Shown piece after piece: positions 1 to 7,419 of a stretch of DNA of 54,058 nucleotides (the first letter of the stretch is position 1; each line of letters begins with the position of its first letter). The stretch covers positions 1 to 54,058 of the forward strand of contig UCBZ01000035.1 of the NCBI GenBank assembly GCA_900470775.1, written 5' to 3'. Both the position numbers and the translations under genes were made by a program. This DNA comes from Hyphomicrobiales bacterium (lineage in GTDB: Bacteria; Pseudomonadota; Alphaproteobacteria; Rhizobiales; Beijerinckiaceae). The notes beneath the pieces were generated by a model. That model saw nothing but the letters and a program-made list of their open reading frames with translations. It was not told the origin of the DNA and made no database searches.

Positions 1-1
1 G

Positions 2-123
2 GTCGAGGAGAGCGGCACGATGCCTAATATCCCGCCCAAGGCCAACCGGCGCTGGAAGAACTGCTTCTCGCCGGTCCTCTACCGCAACCGAAACGCCATC
101 TAACGCATGTTCTGCCGCCTCAA
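2..123 (+). pseudogene. IS5-family transposase, C-terminal fragment
   Basis: The frame starting at base 2 reads a fragment containing TMPNIPPKANRRWK and then FSPVLYRNRNAI, followed by an in-frame TAA and then RMFCRLK. This is the conserved segment leading to the last catalytic acidic residue of IS5-type DDE transposases, where the family normally has E before RMFCRLKDFRR. The TAA falls exactly at that glutamate codon, so the catalytic residue is lost. Similarity stops at about 123, where IS3-type sequence begins. The fragment is cut by the window edge, so its full length is unknown. It is non-functional. Confidence 0.75.
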
Positions 124-246
124 ATGAGCGCCTCGGAGACGGCTCGGCTGCGGACGCTTGAGGACGAGAACCGCCAGCTGAAGAAGCTTCTGGCCGAGCA
201 GTAGCTCGACAACGCCGTGCTGAAAGATCTTCTGGGAAAAAACTGA
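124..246 (+). pseudogene. IS3-family OrfA, C-terminal fragment
   Basis: The frame from 124 reads RTLEDENRQLKKLLAEQ, a TAG stop at 202-204, then LDNAVLKDLLGKN and TGA at 244-246. This is the leucine-zipper end of the OrfA helix-turn-helix protein of IS3-family (IS407/IS511-type) elements. The family normally has methionine at the position of the TAG. The N-terminal HTH half is missing, because the IS5 fragment abuts it directly. OrfB sequence follows in another frame, as in intact IS3 elements, so this is the decayed centre of one IS3 copy. Confidence 0.75.
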
Positions 247-593
247 TCACGCCCGCAGCCCGGTTCGCAACGGTGGAGCGCGTGATCGCCGATCACGGCT
301 ACTCGGAGCGTCGGGCCTGCGGGCTGATCGGGGTGGATCGGTCGAGCTTCCAGTATGAACGCAAGACCGGCGCCGATGCGGCCGTTCGGCTGCGCCTCAA
401 CGAGCTTGCCAACGAGCGCCGCCGGTTCGGCTATCGGCGGCTGGCGATCATGCTGAAACGCGAAGGCGTGCTCATGAACCTGAAGAAGGTCTATCGGCTC
501 TATCGCGAGGAGCGATTGACGGTTCGCAAGCCTAAGCGGACGTTCGCTGCGTCCGAAATGGGCCACAAAAGCCCGCCGCGCGGCCGGGCATAA
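246..593 (+). pseudogene. IS3-family OrfB transposase, N-terminal fragment
   Basis: The open frame (a GTG lies at 273) reads HGYSERRACGLIGVDRSS, then a segment with NERRRFGYRRL and YRLYREERLTVRKPKR. This is the HTH_21 region at the start of IS3 OrfB integrases, which are usually 260-290 residues. Recognisable similarity ends near base 540 (RKPKR), before the rve catalytic core. The last 17 or so codons read through unrelated intergenic repeat sequence to a stop at 593. No DDE residue is present, so the protein cannot transpose anything. Confidence 0.75.
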
Positions 594-602
594 TGCGCCA
601 TG

Positions 603-617
603 TGTGGACGGCTCTCC
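603..617. repeat. IS1111-like subterminal inverted repeat (3' end of element)
   Basis: TGTGGACGGCTCTCC, a 15/15 match to the reverse complement of 1928-1942. It lies about 240 bp beyond the transposase stop codon. Confidence 0.8.
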
Positions 618-856
618 GTTGGCAAGGGTTTCGTTGGACTGCGGCAGCGTTGGTCGGTGCGGCCATGTGTTCGACCTGTTGGTGCGGCACATAAAGCCGC
701 TGGCCATAATGCCTTCCGCGAGGACGGGTCCCGACCAATTCCGCGCGCTTGGAGGCGCAGTGGCGCAAGAGGGTTTCCTGTCCTTCGGTATCGACCGGCT
801 GGATGCGTTAGTCCGTCGGTGCCCTTCCCAAGTTCGTCGACGCCTCAGCGTCTGAT
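618..856 (-). ncRNA. Candidate bridge-RNA region of the IS1111-like element
   Basis: This is non-coding sequence between the transposase stop (857) and the inverted repeat at the 3' end of the element. Known for the family: IS110-type recombinases are guided by a bridge RNA from the longer non-coding end, which in the IS1111 subgroup lies downstream of the transposase. The position and length fit. I could not fold it or identify target- and donor-binding loops, so the RNA itself is inference from position. Confidence 0.35.
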
Positions 857-1882
857 CTAAGCGGCAGCCGGCTCCGGCTCGCGGTAGCTCTCGCCGCTGG
901 TCATGATGGCCCAGGCGATCCGGGCGATCTTGTTGGCCAAAGCCACCGTCGCCACCTTCGTCGGCCGCTTCGCCAATAATTGAACGAGCCACGACCGGCG
1001 AGTCCCGTTTCGCTCGGCGTAGCGAACCACGGCCGAGGCGCCAACGACCAGGAGCTGCCGCAGATAGCGGTCGCCTTGCTTGGTGATTCCGCCCAATCGG
1101 TCCTTGCCGCCGCTGGAGTTCTGCTTCGGCACGAGCCCGATCCAGGCTGCCAGGTTACGGCCGGATTTGAAGGCTGTCGGATTGGCCACCGTCGCAACCA
1201 GGGCGCTGGCCAGCAGCGGCCCGACGCCTGGGATGCTCATCAGTCTGCGGCCGACCTCGGTGGACCGTGCGCTGGTCCTGATCCGTCGATCGGTCTCCAG
1301 GATCTGTAGGTTCACCAGCTGTAGTTGCGCGACCAGAAACGCAAGGCAGTCCCTTGCCTCATCGGGAACGCGTGGATCGCTATCTTCCACCAGCTTGATC
1401 AGCTGTTGCAGCCCCTCGCGCCCGATCGGCGCCACCAAGCCGAACTCAGCCATGTGCCCCCGGATCGTGTTCGACAGCTGGATGCGCTGGCGCATCAAAG
1501 TCAGCCGAACTTTGTGCAGCACCATCACGCTTTGCTGCTCAGGGCTCTTCGCCTCCACGAAGCGCATCGTCGGCCGGGTCACGGCCTCGCAGATCGCCTC
1601 GGCGTCGGCGGCATCGTTCTTTTGCCGCTTCACATATGGCTTCACATAGCTCGGCGGTATGAGCTTCACCTGGTGGCCCAGCGCGCCGAGCTCACGGGCC
1701 CAATAGTGCGCCGTAGCGCACGCTTCGATGCCAATCAGGCACGCCGGCAGCTTGGCAAAAAACGGCAAGACCTGCGCCCGCCGGAGCTGGCGACGGATCG
1801 CAACTTCCCCGACGACATCCACACCGTGAACCTGAAAAACGGACTTGGCGATATCCAGACCGACTGTGACAACGTTGACCAT
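857..1882 (-). CDS. IS110/IS1111-family transposase (DEDD recombinase)
   Basis: A 341-residue protein, full length for the family. The N-terminal RuvC-like DEDD domain shows GLDIAK (Asp9), GIEAC (Glu53 region) and KNDAADAEAI (paired Asp). The C-terminal Transposase_20 domain shows SIPGVGPLLASALVA, AAWIGLVPKQNSSGGK with the conserved serine used for covalent DNA attachment, and GDRYLRQLLV. The ATG at 1882 is preceded by a strong AGGAGG about 8 bases upstream. No frameshift or internal stop is seen, so the element may be active, unlike the IS5 and IS3 fragments beside it. Confidence 0.92.
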   Translation of the reverse strand: MVNVVTVGLDIAKSVFQVHGVDVVGEVAIRRQLRRAQVLPFFAKLPACLIGIEACATAHYWARELGALGHQVKLIPPSYVKPYVKRQKNDAADAEAICEAVTRPTMRFVEAKSPEQQSVMVLHKVRLTLMRQRIQLSNTIRGHMAEFGLVAPIGREGLQQLIKLVEDSDPRVPDEARDCLAFLVAQLQLVNLQILETDRRIRTSARSTEVGRRLMSIPGVGPLLASALVATVANPTAFKSGRNLAAWIGLVPKQNSSGGKDRLGGITKQGDRYLRQLLVVGASAVVRYAERNGTRRSWLVQLLAKRPTKVATVALANKIARIAWAIMTSGESYREPEPAAA

Positions 1883-1927
1883 GACGCTCTCCTCCTGCCT
1901 TGCAGGAGCTTAGGCTCCCGCAGGGGT

Positions 1928-1942
1928 GGAGAGCCGTCCACA
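1928..1942. repeat. IS1111-like subterminal inverted repeat (5' end of element)
   Basis: GGAGAGCCGTCCACA, the exact reverse complement of 603-617, 46 bp upstream of the transposase start codon. Beyond it, 1956-1985 is a degenerate copy of the dispersed intergenic repeat (see 18307-18390). Confidence 0.8.
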
Positions 1943-2104
1943 GCATCACTTCCTGACATTGGCCCGTCGCCGGAAAGCGGACGCTTTTTCGACCAACGGA
2001 TAGGCACCACACGCCCCTATTGGAACGCCGATTTTTAAGCAGCATCCTCGCGTGTCGCGGCCGAACGCATTGTCAGTACCGAGGTCATCGCCAATAGTGC
2101 CCCG

Positions 2105-3013
2105 ATGCCGGCTGGGCGCTCTGACCTTAACGACTTCACCTACTTCCTTGCGCTGGCGCGACATCGCAGCTTCCGGCGCGCGGGACTTGAACTTGGGATC
2201 AGCGCGTCGGCGCTCAGCCATGCCCTCAAGGGGCTGGAAGGCCGTGTCGGCGTGCGCCTGCTCCATCGGACCAATCGCAGCGTCACCCTGACCGTGGCCG
2301 GCGAGGAGTTCCGTGACGCGATCAGCCAGCCCTTCCAGTCGATCGCGCAAGCAGTCGAATCCCTCAATCGCCATCGCGACGCTCCGGCGGGCCGCATTCG
2401 ACTGAATGTGACGGCAGATGCCGGAGCGCTCCTTCTGGGGCCCATCGTGCCGCTTCTTACCGAACGCTACCCGGACATCGAGCTCGACATCGTCTCAAGC
2501 AACCGGATGGTCGATGTCGTTGGCGAGGGTTTCGATGCCGGCATCCGGCACGGGGGGACCGTTCCGGAGGACATGGTCGCGCAACGCCTGTCGGCAGATC
2601 TTCGCTGGGTTGTGGCCGGGGCACCTGCCTATCTGGAGCGACACGGAATTCCGAAGATCCCGGACGACCTTGCAGAACACTGCTGTCTTGGCGTGCGGCT
2701 CGGCGACGATCGCATCTACCGTTGGGAGTTCGAGGGGCCTGAAGGCGAGTTTTCCGTCCCGGTGCCGGGGCGGATCACGGCGGACGATTCCCGGGTGATG
2801 CTGGCCATGGCTCGGGCGGCCGCCGGCTTGATGTACGGTGTGGAGGCGATCATCGCGCCAGATCTTGCGAGCGGCGCGTTGCGGCTCGTTCTGAGTGACT
2901 GGGCCACGACGGGGCCGGGATACCACATCTACTACTCGGGACGACGGCAACTGCCGACAGGCCTGCGTGTCCTTATCGACCTGATCCGCGAGGTGAAGCC
3001 GCTCGGGTTGTAA
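2105..3013 (+). CDS. LysR-type transcriptional regulator
   Basis: A 302-residue LysR-type regulator. The N-terminal winged HTH (about residues 6-65) has the usual pattern FLALARHRSFRRAGLELGIS followed by LSHALKGLEGRVGVRLLHRT. A periplasmic-binding-like effector domain (about 95-295) follows, with MVAQRLSADLRWVVAGAPAY typical of the group that represses or activates neighbouring oxidoreductases. The ribosome site before the ATG is weak. It lies in the same orientation as, and 86 bp before, the operon starting at 3100, so it probably controls that operon. The effector is unknown, but genes nearby suggest an aldehyde or quinone. The IS1111-like element ends about 160 bp upstream and may have altered its promoter. 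Confidence 0.9.
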   Translation: MPAGRSDLNDFTYFLALARHRSFRRAGLELGISASALSHALKGLEGRVGVRLLHRTNRSVTLTVAGEEFRDAISQPFQSIAQAVESLNRHRDAPAGRIRLNVTADAGALLLGPIVPLLTERYPDIELDIVSSNRMVDVVGEGFDAGIRHGGTVPEDMVAQRLSADLRWVVAGAPAYLERHGIPKIPDDLAEHCCLGVRLGDDRIYRWEFEGPEGEFSVPVPGRITADDSRVMLAMARAAAGLMYGVEAIIAPDLASGALRLVLSDWATTGPGYHIYYSGRRQLPTGLRVLIDLIREVKPLGL

Positions 3014-3031
3014 CGTTGAGCAGCGCTCATC

Positions 3032-3043
3032 GCTTCATGAAGC
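3032..3043. promoter_or_regulatory. Perfect 12-bp palindrome between lysR and the SDR operon
   Basis: GCTTCATGAAGC is self-complementary over 12 bases and lies 56 bp before the start codon of the SDR gene. It could be half of a LysR-type binding site or a protein-binding palindrome. It is too short, and lacks a T-run, for an intrinsic terminator. Confidence 0.3.
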
Positions 3044-3099
3044 CGTGACGCGGTACAGATCGCGGCCGGGATGCCGATCTCTGGAGAAAGGAGATCGGT

Positions 3100-3867
3100 A
3101 TGAACCCACGCTACGACTTCACAGGCCAAGTCGCGTTCGTCACGGGCGCCGCGAAGGGCATGGGCCTCGCGACCGCGCGCATGTTCGTGGCGAACGGAGC
3201 GTCAGTTGCACTGGTCGACCGTGACGGTGATCTCGCCGAGCGTGAAGCCGAACGGATCATGGCCGAGGGCGGCAAGGCTTTCTCAATCGCCTGCGACGTC
3301 TCCGAGGAGGAGCAAGTCGCCGCCGCGGTCGACGCGACCGCGGCTAGCTTCGGCCGGCTGGACATGGCCTTCAACAATGCCGGAATCCAGGTGCCGCCGT
3401 CCGACGCGGCCGAGGAGTCGCTGAGCGCGTTCAAGCGTGTCGTCGCGGTGAACCAACGCGGTGTCTGGGCCTGCATGAAGCATGAGCTGCGTATCATGCG
3501 TCGGCAGGGATCGGGGGCGATCGTGAACTGCTCGTCGCTGGGCGGTCTCGTTGGCCTGCCGGAGCGCGCCGCCTATCACGGAACCAAGCATGCCGTGCTC
3601 GGCATGACGAAGAGCGCCGGCGTCGAATACGCGCCGCGCGGGATTCGCATCAACGCGATCTGCCCGGGCACCGTCGATACGCCGATGGTCGCCGACATGC
3701 TGGAGGGCCAGCCGGACGCCATGGCCGGGATCCTCAAACTGCAGCCGATCGGTCGGCTCGGCCGTGCGGACGAGATCGCGGCAGCGGTCCTGTGGCTTTG
3801 CAGCCCGGCCGCCAGCTTCGTCATCGGTGTCGCCCTGCCGGTCGATGGCGGCTTCACCGCCCATTGA
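3100..3867 (+). CDS. Short-chain dehydrogenase/reductase (classical SDR)
   Basis: A 255-residue classical SDR. It shows the dinucleotide-binding TGAAKGMG (residues 15-22), FNNAG (91-95), the catalytic Ser at about 146 and YHGTK (Tyr159, Lys163), and PGTVDTPM after the active site. Asp40 at the end of the second strand (VALVDRD) suggests NAD(H) preference. The start is well supported by AAAGGAGA upstream. It is the first gene of a plus-strand series reaching 6925. It probably oxidises or reduces a small alcohol/ketone; the substrate cannot be read from the sequence. Confidence 0.9.
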   Translation: MNPRYDFTGQVAFVTGAAKGMGLATARMFVANGASVALVDRDGDLAEREAERIMAEGGKAFSIACDVSEEEQVAAAVDATAASFGRLDMAFNNAGIQVPPSDAAEESLSAFKRVVAVNQRGVWACMKHELRIMRRQGSGAIVNCSSLGGLVGLPERAAYHGTKHAVLGMTKSAGVEYAPRGIRINAICPGTVDTPMVADMLEGQPDAMAGILKLQPIGRLGRADEIAAAVLWLCSPAASFVIGVALPVDGGFTAH

Positions 3868-3878
3868 GGAAATCGACC

Positions 3879-4384
3879 ATGGCCTCGAATACAGCGCGAC
3901 GCTCACCGGCCCGCCCGGGGCCGCTTCAGGCGCTCGCACTCGCGGCGGCGTTTGCCGCCTTTGGCGCGGACCTGCCGGTTGGCGCGACGGAGAGTGCGAA
4001 CCAACAGGCGCAGGTCGCGGGGATGGAACGCATGATGATCCGTCTCAGAATAGCCTGCAGCGACCCATCGAGGCGATGCTCCTGGACGTGCCGGCTGCGT
4101 GGGATTTCGCGGCGCTGCTGCCCTTGACGCTGACGCTCACGGACCACGCCGCGACCGAGAAGATCAGCGAGCTGCCACGAACGCTTACGACCGCGGGCGC
4201 ACCCGAGGGGTTCGAGCCGAAGGCTGGCGACATCGCCTTTTACGCGCCGTGGGGCAACCTCGCGATCATTCACAGGGGCTTCCGACATTCACCGGGGCTG
4301 GTGCGCCTCGGAACGATCACCACCGGAATTGAACGCTTTGCCGTGCCGGGACCGATGCGCGTCACGATCGAGCGCGCCGACTGA
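3879..4384 (+). pseudogene. Exported cyclophilin-like (TM1367-type) protein, frameshifted
   Basis: From the ATG at 3879 the first frame gives a signal-peptide-like start (PLQALALAAAFAAFGADLP) and then MERMMIRLR, the usual opening strand of the cyclophilin_like domain. Near 4050 similarity moves to another frame, which reads AMLLDVPAAWDFAALLPLTL, EKISELPRTL, DIAFYAPWGNLAIIH and GLVRLGTITTGIE to the stop at 4384. The downstream frame matches the family well. The shift equals one missing base around CGTCTCAGAATAGCC. Either the gene is broken or this is a base-calling error; a shortened product from the ATG at 4076 is also possible. The family's role is unknown; such genes often accompany oxidoreductase clusters like this one. 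Confidence 0.7.
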
Positions 4385-4423
4385 AAACCAGCCCCCTCAA
4401 CCGCCATGGAACGGAGATCCGAA

Positions 4424-4888
4424 ATGAAACGACATGTGATCGCTGCGGCTCTCAGCACCGGCCTGACCGGGACGGCGCTCGCCGAAGACAGGATGCAGAT
4501 CTTCCCGAACGGCTCGCGCCCGTCAGGCAAGGGCCCGGAAGCCAATTTCACCGGCGCTGTCCGCGTCGATCCCCGGTTCGCGGCCCCGGGCGAGACCGCG
4601 CTCTCGGTGGGACACGTCACCTTTGAGCCCGGCGCGCGATCGGCCTGGCACACGCATCCGGCCGGGCAACTGCTCATCGTCACGTCCGGAACCGGCTGGG
4701 TGCAAGAAGAGAATGGCCGCAAGCGACAGATCAATCCGGGCGACACGATCTGGACGCCGCCCGGCGTCAAGCATTGGCACGGAGCCACTGCGACCACCGG
4801 CGTCAGCCACTACGCCATCCAAAACAGCATCGACGGCAAGAACGTCGACTGGATGGAGAAGGTCTCGGACGGTGAATATCAGAACTAG
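4424..4888 (+). CDS. Exported cupin-domain protein
   Basis: A 154-residue protein with an N-terminal signal peptide (MKRHVIAAALSTGLTGTALA, cleavage likely after ALA). A single conserved beta-barrel cupin follows: the first motif is SAWHTHPAGQLLIVTSGTGW (two His), the second is INPGDTIWTPPGVKHWHGA (His after GVK). These residues bind a metal, often Mn or Fe. The closest known group contains cupin (R)-mandelonitrile lyase-like proteins, but activity cannot be assigned from this alone. The ATG at 4424 was chosen over 4406 because GGAG lies upstream and the signal peptide starts cleanly. Confidence 0.85.
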   Translation: MKRHVIAAALSTGLTGTALAEDRMQIFPNGSRPSGKGPEANFTGAVRVDPRFAAPGETALSVGHVTFEPGARSAWHTHPAGQLLIVTSGTGWVQEENGRKRQINPGDTIWTPPGVKHWHGATATTGVSHYAIQNSIDGKNVDWMEKVSDGEYQN

Positions 4889-4941
4889 AAGGCCGAAGCT
4901 GTTCGATCGAGCGAGAGCGGGATCGTTGACAGGAAGACGAC

Positions 4942-5334
4942 ATGGACATGATCAACAGGCGAACCATGACATCGATGCTCGCGATGTTTCTGTCGGGAGG
5001 CGCTGCCTTGGCCCAGGATAAGAAATCGCCTGTGGTTAGGATCGCCGACCTGGATATCGATCCCGCGCAGCTCGACAGCTACACGGCCATAGTTCGAGAG
5101 GAAATGGAGACCTCCGTCCGGGTCGAGCCGGGTGTCATCGCAATCTATGCGGTTGCGGACAAGGAGCGTCCGTCGAGGCTGAGGTTCTTCGAAATCTACG
5201 TCGATGACGAGGCCTACAGATCCCATATCGCCTCCCCTCACTTCCGGACGTATTTCGAGGCGACCAAGTCGATGATCCTCGATCGAAAGCTGATTGAAGC
5301 CGTGCCGGTGCAGCTCAGCAGCAAATCGCGCTGA
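4942..5334 (+). CDS. Exported antibiotic-biosynthesis-monooxygenase (ABM) domain protein
   Basis: A 130-residue protein with a signal peptide (about residues 1-25, ending GGAALAQ) and one ferredoxin-like ABM domain (about 30-125): VRIADLDIDPAQLDSYTAIV, then EPGVIAIYAV, then RLRFFEIYVDDEAYRSHIAS, with the conserved HFRTYFE near the end. Related small proteins are cofactor-free quinol monooxygenases, for example YgiN. Export is unusual for that group. Its place between a cupin and a CMD-domain gene suggests a shared periplasmic task. The substrate is unknown. Confidence 0.8.
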   Translation: MDMINRRTMTSMLAMFLSGGAALAQDKKSPVVRIADLDIDPAQLDSYTAIVREEMETSVRVEPGVIAIYAVADKERPSRLRFFEIYVDDEAYRSHIASPHFRTYFEATKSMILDRKLIEAVPVQLSSKSR

Positions 5335-5409
5335 GCAAGTGCCAGGTTCGCCGCGCTCGACCAACCCGAAAAGCCTTCGCACCCGCCCCTCTATGCACAG
5401 GAGTGACTC

Positions 5410-6189
5410 ATGAAGATCATCGCCGCCATCCTCGCCACAGCGGGCGCACTCGCCGGCGCTCCGGCACTTGCCCAGCAGCCGGACCTCACAAACCGCCGGC
5501 TTTCGCCCGAAGACGTCCGTCGCGTCGCCCCTGCGTTGGAAAAGTACACGCAGCAGGGGCTCTACGGCGATGTCTGGAAGCGGCCAGGGCTGAGCCGGCG
5601 CGATCGCAGTCTCGTCACGCTCGCGACCATGATCGCCAGAAACCAGTTCGCCCCGCTTACCGATTACATGGGGCAGGCGCTGGATAACGGGGTCAAGCCG
5701 GCCGAGATCTCAGAAACGATCGTGCATCTCGCCTTTTATGCCGGTTTCGCGAATGCCTTCGGAGCGATCGGCCCAGCGCGAGATGTCTTCGCGCAGCGTG
5801 GTATTTCCGCGGATCAGCTTCCTGCTGTTTCGCCCACCCTTCTGCCATTGAACGAAGCTGCCGAGGCCGACCGCGCCAAGCGCGTCGCGGAAAGCTTCGC
5901 CTCGGTTTCGCCGGGCCTCGTGAAGGACACCACCGATGTCCTTTTCAACGATCTTTGGCTGAGACCTGACCTCGCGCCGCGCGATCGCAGTCTCGTCACC
6001 GTCAGTTCGCTCATCGCGAACGGGCAGGTTGCCCAGGTCTCTTATCACTTGGGGAGGGCCATGGATAACGGGCTGACCAAGGAGCAAGCCGGCGAGATGA
6101 TCTCCCACATCGCCTACTATGCCGGTTGGCCGAACGCCTTCGCCGCGATGCCGGTTGCGAAGACCGTCTTCGACGCGCGGACGAAGTGA
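5410..6189 (+). CDS. Exported double carboxymuconolactone-decarboxylase-domain protein
   Basis: A 259-residue protein with a signal peptide (residues 1-21, ending APALAQ). It then carries two tandem CMD domains that are visibly duplicated: PGLSRRDRSLVTLATMIA with VHLAFYAGFANAF (about 58-120) and PDLAPRDRSLVTVSSLIA with SHIAYYAGWPNAF (about 187-246). Neither repeat has the AhpD CxxC pair, so peroxidase activity is unlikely; each keeps the His of the CMD helix. An AGGAG lies upstream of the ATG. The actual reaction is not established for exported members. Confidence 0.88.
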   Translation: MKIIAAILATAGALAGAPALAQQPDLTNRRLSPEDVRRVAPALEKYTQQGLYGDVWKRPGLSRRDRSLVTLATMIARNQFAPLTDYMGQALDNGVKPAEISETIVHLAFYAGFANAFGAIGPARDVFAQRGISADQLPAVSPTLLPLNEAAEADRAKRVAESFASVSPGLVKDTTDVLFNDLWLRPDLAPRDRSLVTVSSLIANGQVAQVSYHLGRAMDNGLTKEQAGEMISHIAYYAGWPNAFAAMPVAKTVFDARTK

Positions 6190-6238
6190 AGCGTTGAAGC
6201 CGCACTCGCGCCATGATGCGAGGCCCAAGGAGGTGAGG

Positions 6239-6925
6239 ATGACCAAGCACAGCGACGTTTCGACCGCTGATGGCGGCAGACCGGAGTCCTGCCATCCCAG
6301 CAGACGCAGCATCGTCGCGGCCGGATCGGGTATCGCGCTCGGCGCCGCGATGACTTCGCTGACGCTCCAGAGCGCACATGCTCAAACACCGCTGGGCGGC
6401 GCCCGAACCGTGGTTCTCGCCTCCCATCCCTATCCCGACCGGTCGGTGGTCAACAAAGCGCTTTGGCAAGTGGCGCAGAACGCCAGCGACACGTCCTTCA
6501 GAAATCTCGAAACCAGCTATGGGGACAATATGCGCGGCTTCGACCTCGCGGCCGAACGCCAACTCTATGCGAAGATGGAACGCCTCGTTCTGATATTCCC
6601 GACCCACTGGTTCAACCTGACCCCCATGCTCAAGGCCTATCTGAACGAGATCTGGGGCGCAGGGGCTCCGTCCGAGCTGAAAGGCAAGGAGTTGCTCGTG
6701 GTCACGACCACGGGCGGCGACGAGCGCGCCTATAGCCGCGATGGCCGCCTAGGGTTCACCATTGAGGAGGTACTGACCCCCTTGCGAGCCAGCGCACGCT
6801 ACGCCGGCATGACGTTTTCGAAGCCGCTGGCGTTTTTCGGCGTTCTCGGCGCAGGTTCTGATGCGCTGCGCAGCTACCAGAAGGCTCTGGCAGCAAGGCT
6901 CAGCGAAGAACCTCGTAAAGCCTGA
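6239..6925 (+). CDS. Tat-exported flavodoxin-fold NAD(P)H oxidoreductase
   Basis: A 228-residue protein of the NAD(P)H dehydrogenase (quinone) family related to KefF/MdaB. The first 50 residues are a twin-arginine leader: SRRSIVAAGSG, a hydrophobic stretch, then SAHAQ. The flavodoxin fold follows, with VVLASHPYPDRSVVNKAL (FMN phosphate loop), LVLIFPTHWFNLTPMLKAYL and TTTGGDERAY. Tat export fits folding with bound FMN in the cytoplasm. The start follows AAGGAGGTGAGG, one of the strongest ribosome sites in the window. It is the last gene of the operon. It probably reduces quinones or similar electrophiles in the periplasm. Confidence 0.87.
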   Translation: MTKHSDVSTADGGRPESCHPSRRSIVAAGSGIALGAAMTSLTLQSAHAQTPLGGARTVVLASHPYPDRSVVNKALWQVAQNASDTSFRNLETSYGDNMRGFDLAAERQLYAKMERLVLIFPTHWFNLTPMLKAYLNEIWGAGAPSELKGKELLVVTTTGGDERAYSRDGRLGFTIEEVLTPLRASARYAGMTFSKPLAFFGVLGAGSDALRSYQKALAARLSEEPRKA

Positions 6926-7022
6926 GCAACTGGTACGGCGGTCGGCCCGAGGGCTTTCGGCAGCAGAGCGCATAAACGCTGTGCGCCAAAAGCGGTCGGT
7001 CAAGGGACGCTTTAAAGCGGAC

Positions 7023-7359
7023 ATGGTCGGCCAGGGGTGCGCGCTTCAGAACGTGACGTTTGTGCGACCGGGTCCCGATCGGATCTTGGACGAGTGGACG
7101 ATTCTGATCCTGACTGTCTTGTGCCCAAGGCGGCCCGCTTCAACGAGATCAAGAGGCGCGTGGGCTGCGTTACACTCAAGGCTCCAGCGGACGCATTAAA
7201 GCGGCTCGAACGCATGGACTCGTCACGCGCACCGTGCTGCCGACCAGCCCGATCGGCGTCGATTATGCGATCACGCCTCTCGGCCGCTCGCTTTGGGTTC
7301 CACTCGAAGCGCTCTGCCACTGGGCTGTCGCCAATGGGCCCAGCTTCCGCGAAAAGTAG
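7023..7359 (+). pseudogene. HxlR-family regulator, multiply frameshifted
   Basis: Pieces of one HxlR winged-helix regulator appear in order but in different frames: DRILDEWTILILTVL (from about 7075), RFNEIKRRVG (from about 7140), LKRLER (from about 7197), then ITPLGRSLWVPLEALCHWAV ending FREK with a stop at 7357-7359. An intact protein would be one domain of about 100-120 residues. At least two indels separate the pieces, so no functional protein is made. It lies tail-to-tail with the DJ-1-like gene, which it may once have controlled. Confidence 0.7.
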
Positions 7360-7419
7360 GATGCCCAGGATGCTGTCACCGTCTAGGCGGCAAGGACGCT
7401 TAGTATCTAATCCCTGGGG

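Larger units (their letters stand above)
603..1942 (-). mobile_element. IS110-family (IS1111-like) insertion sequence, apparently intact
   Basis: One full-length DEDD transposase gene (857-1882) is bracketed by a perfect 15-bp inverted repeat: TGTGGACGGCTCTCC at 603-617 and its reverse complement at 1928-1942. IS110 elements proper lack terminal inverted repeats, whereas the IS1111 subgroup has short subterminal ones, so this is best placed in IS1111. The true ends probably lie a few bases outside the repeats, and no target duplication is expected. The 5' end is short (45 bp between gene and repeat) and the 3' end long (about 240 bp), as in IS1111 elements. Confidence 0.75.

Noticed and set aside
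1..2040. Composite transposon or genomic island boundary
   Set aside because: Only fragments of IS5 and IS3 plus one intact IS1111-like element are present; there is no matching copy at the other end, no integrase and no tRNA.
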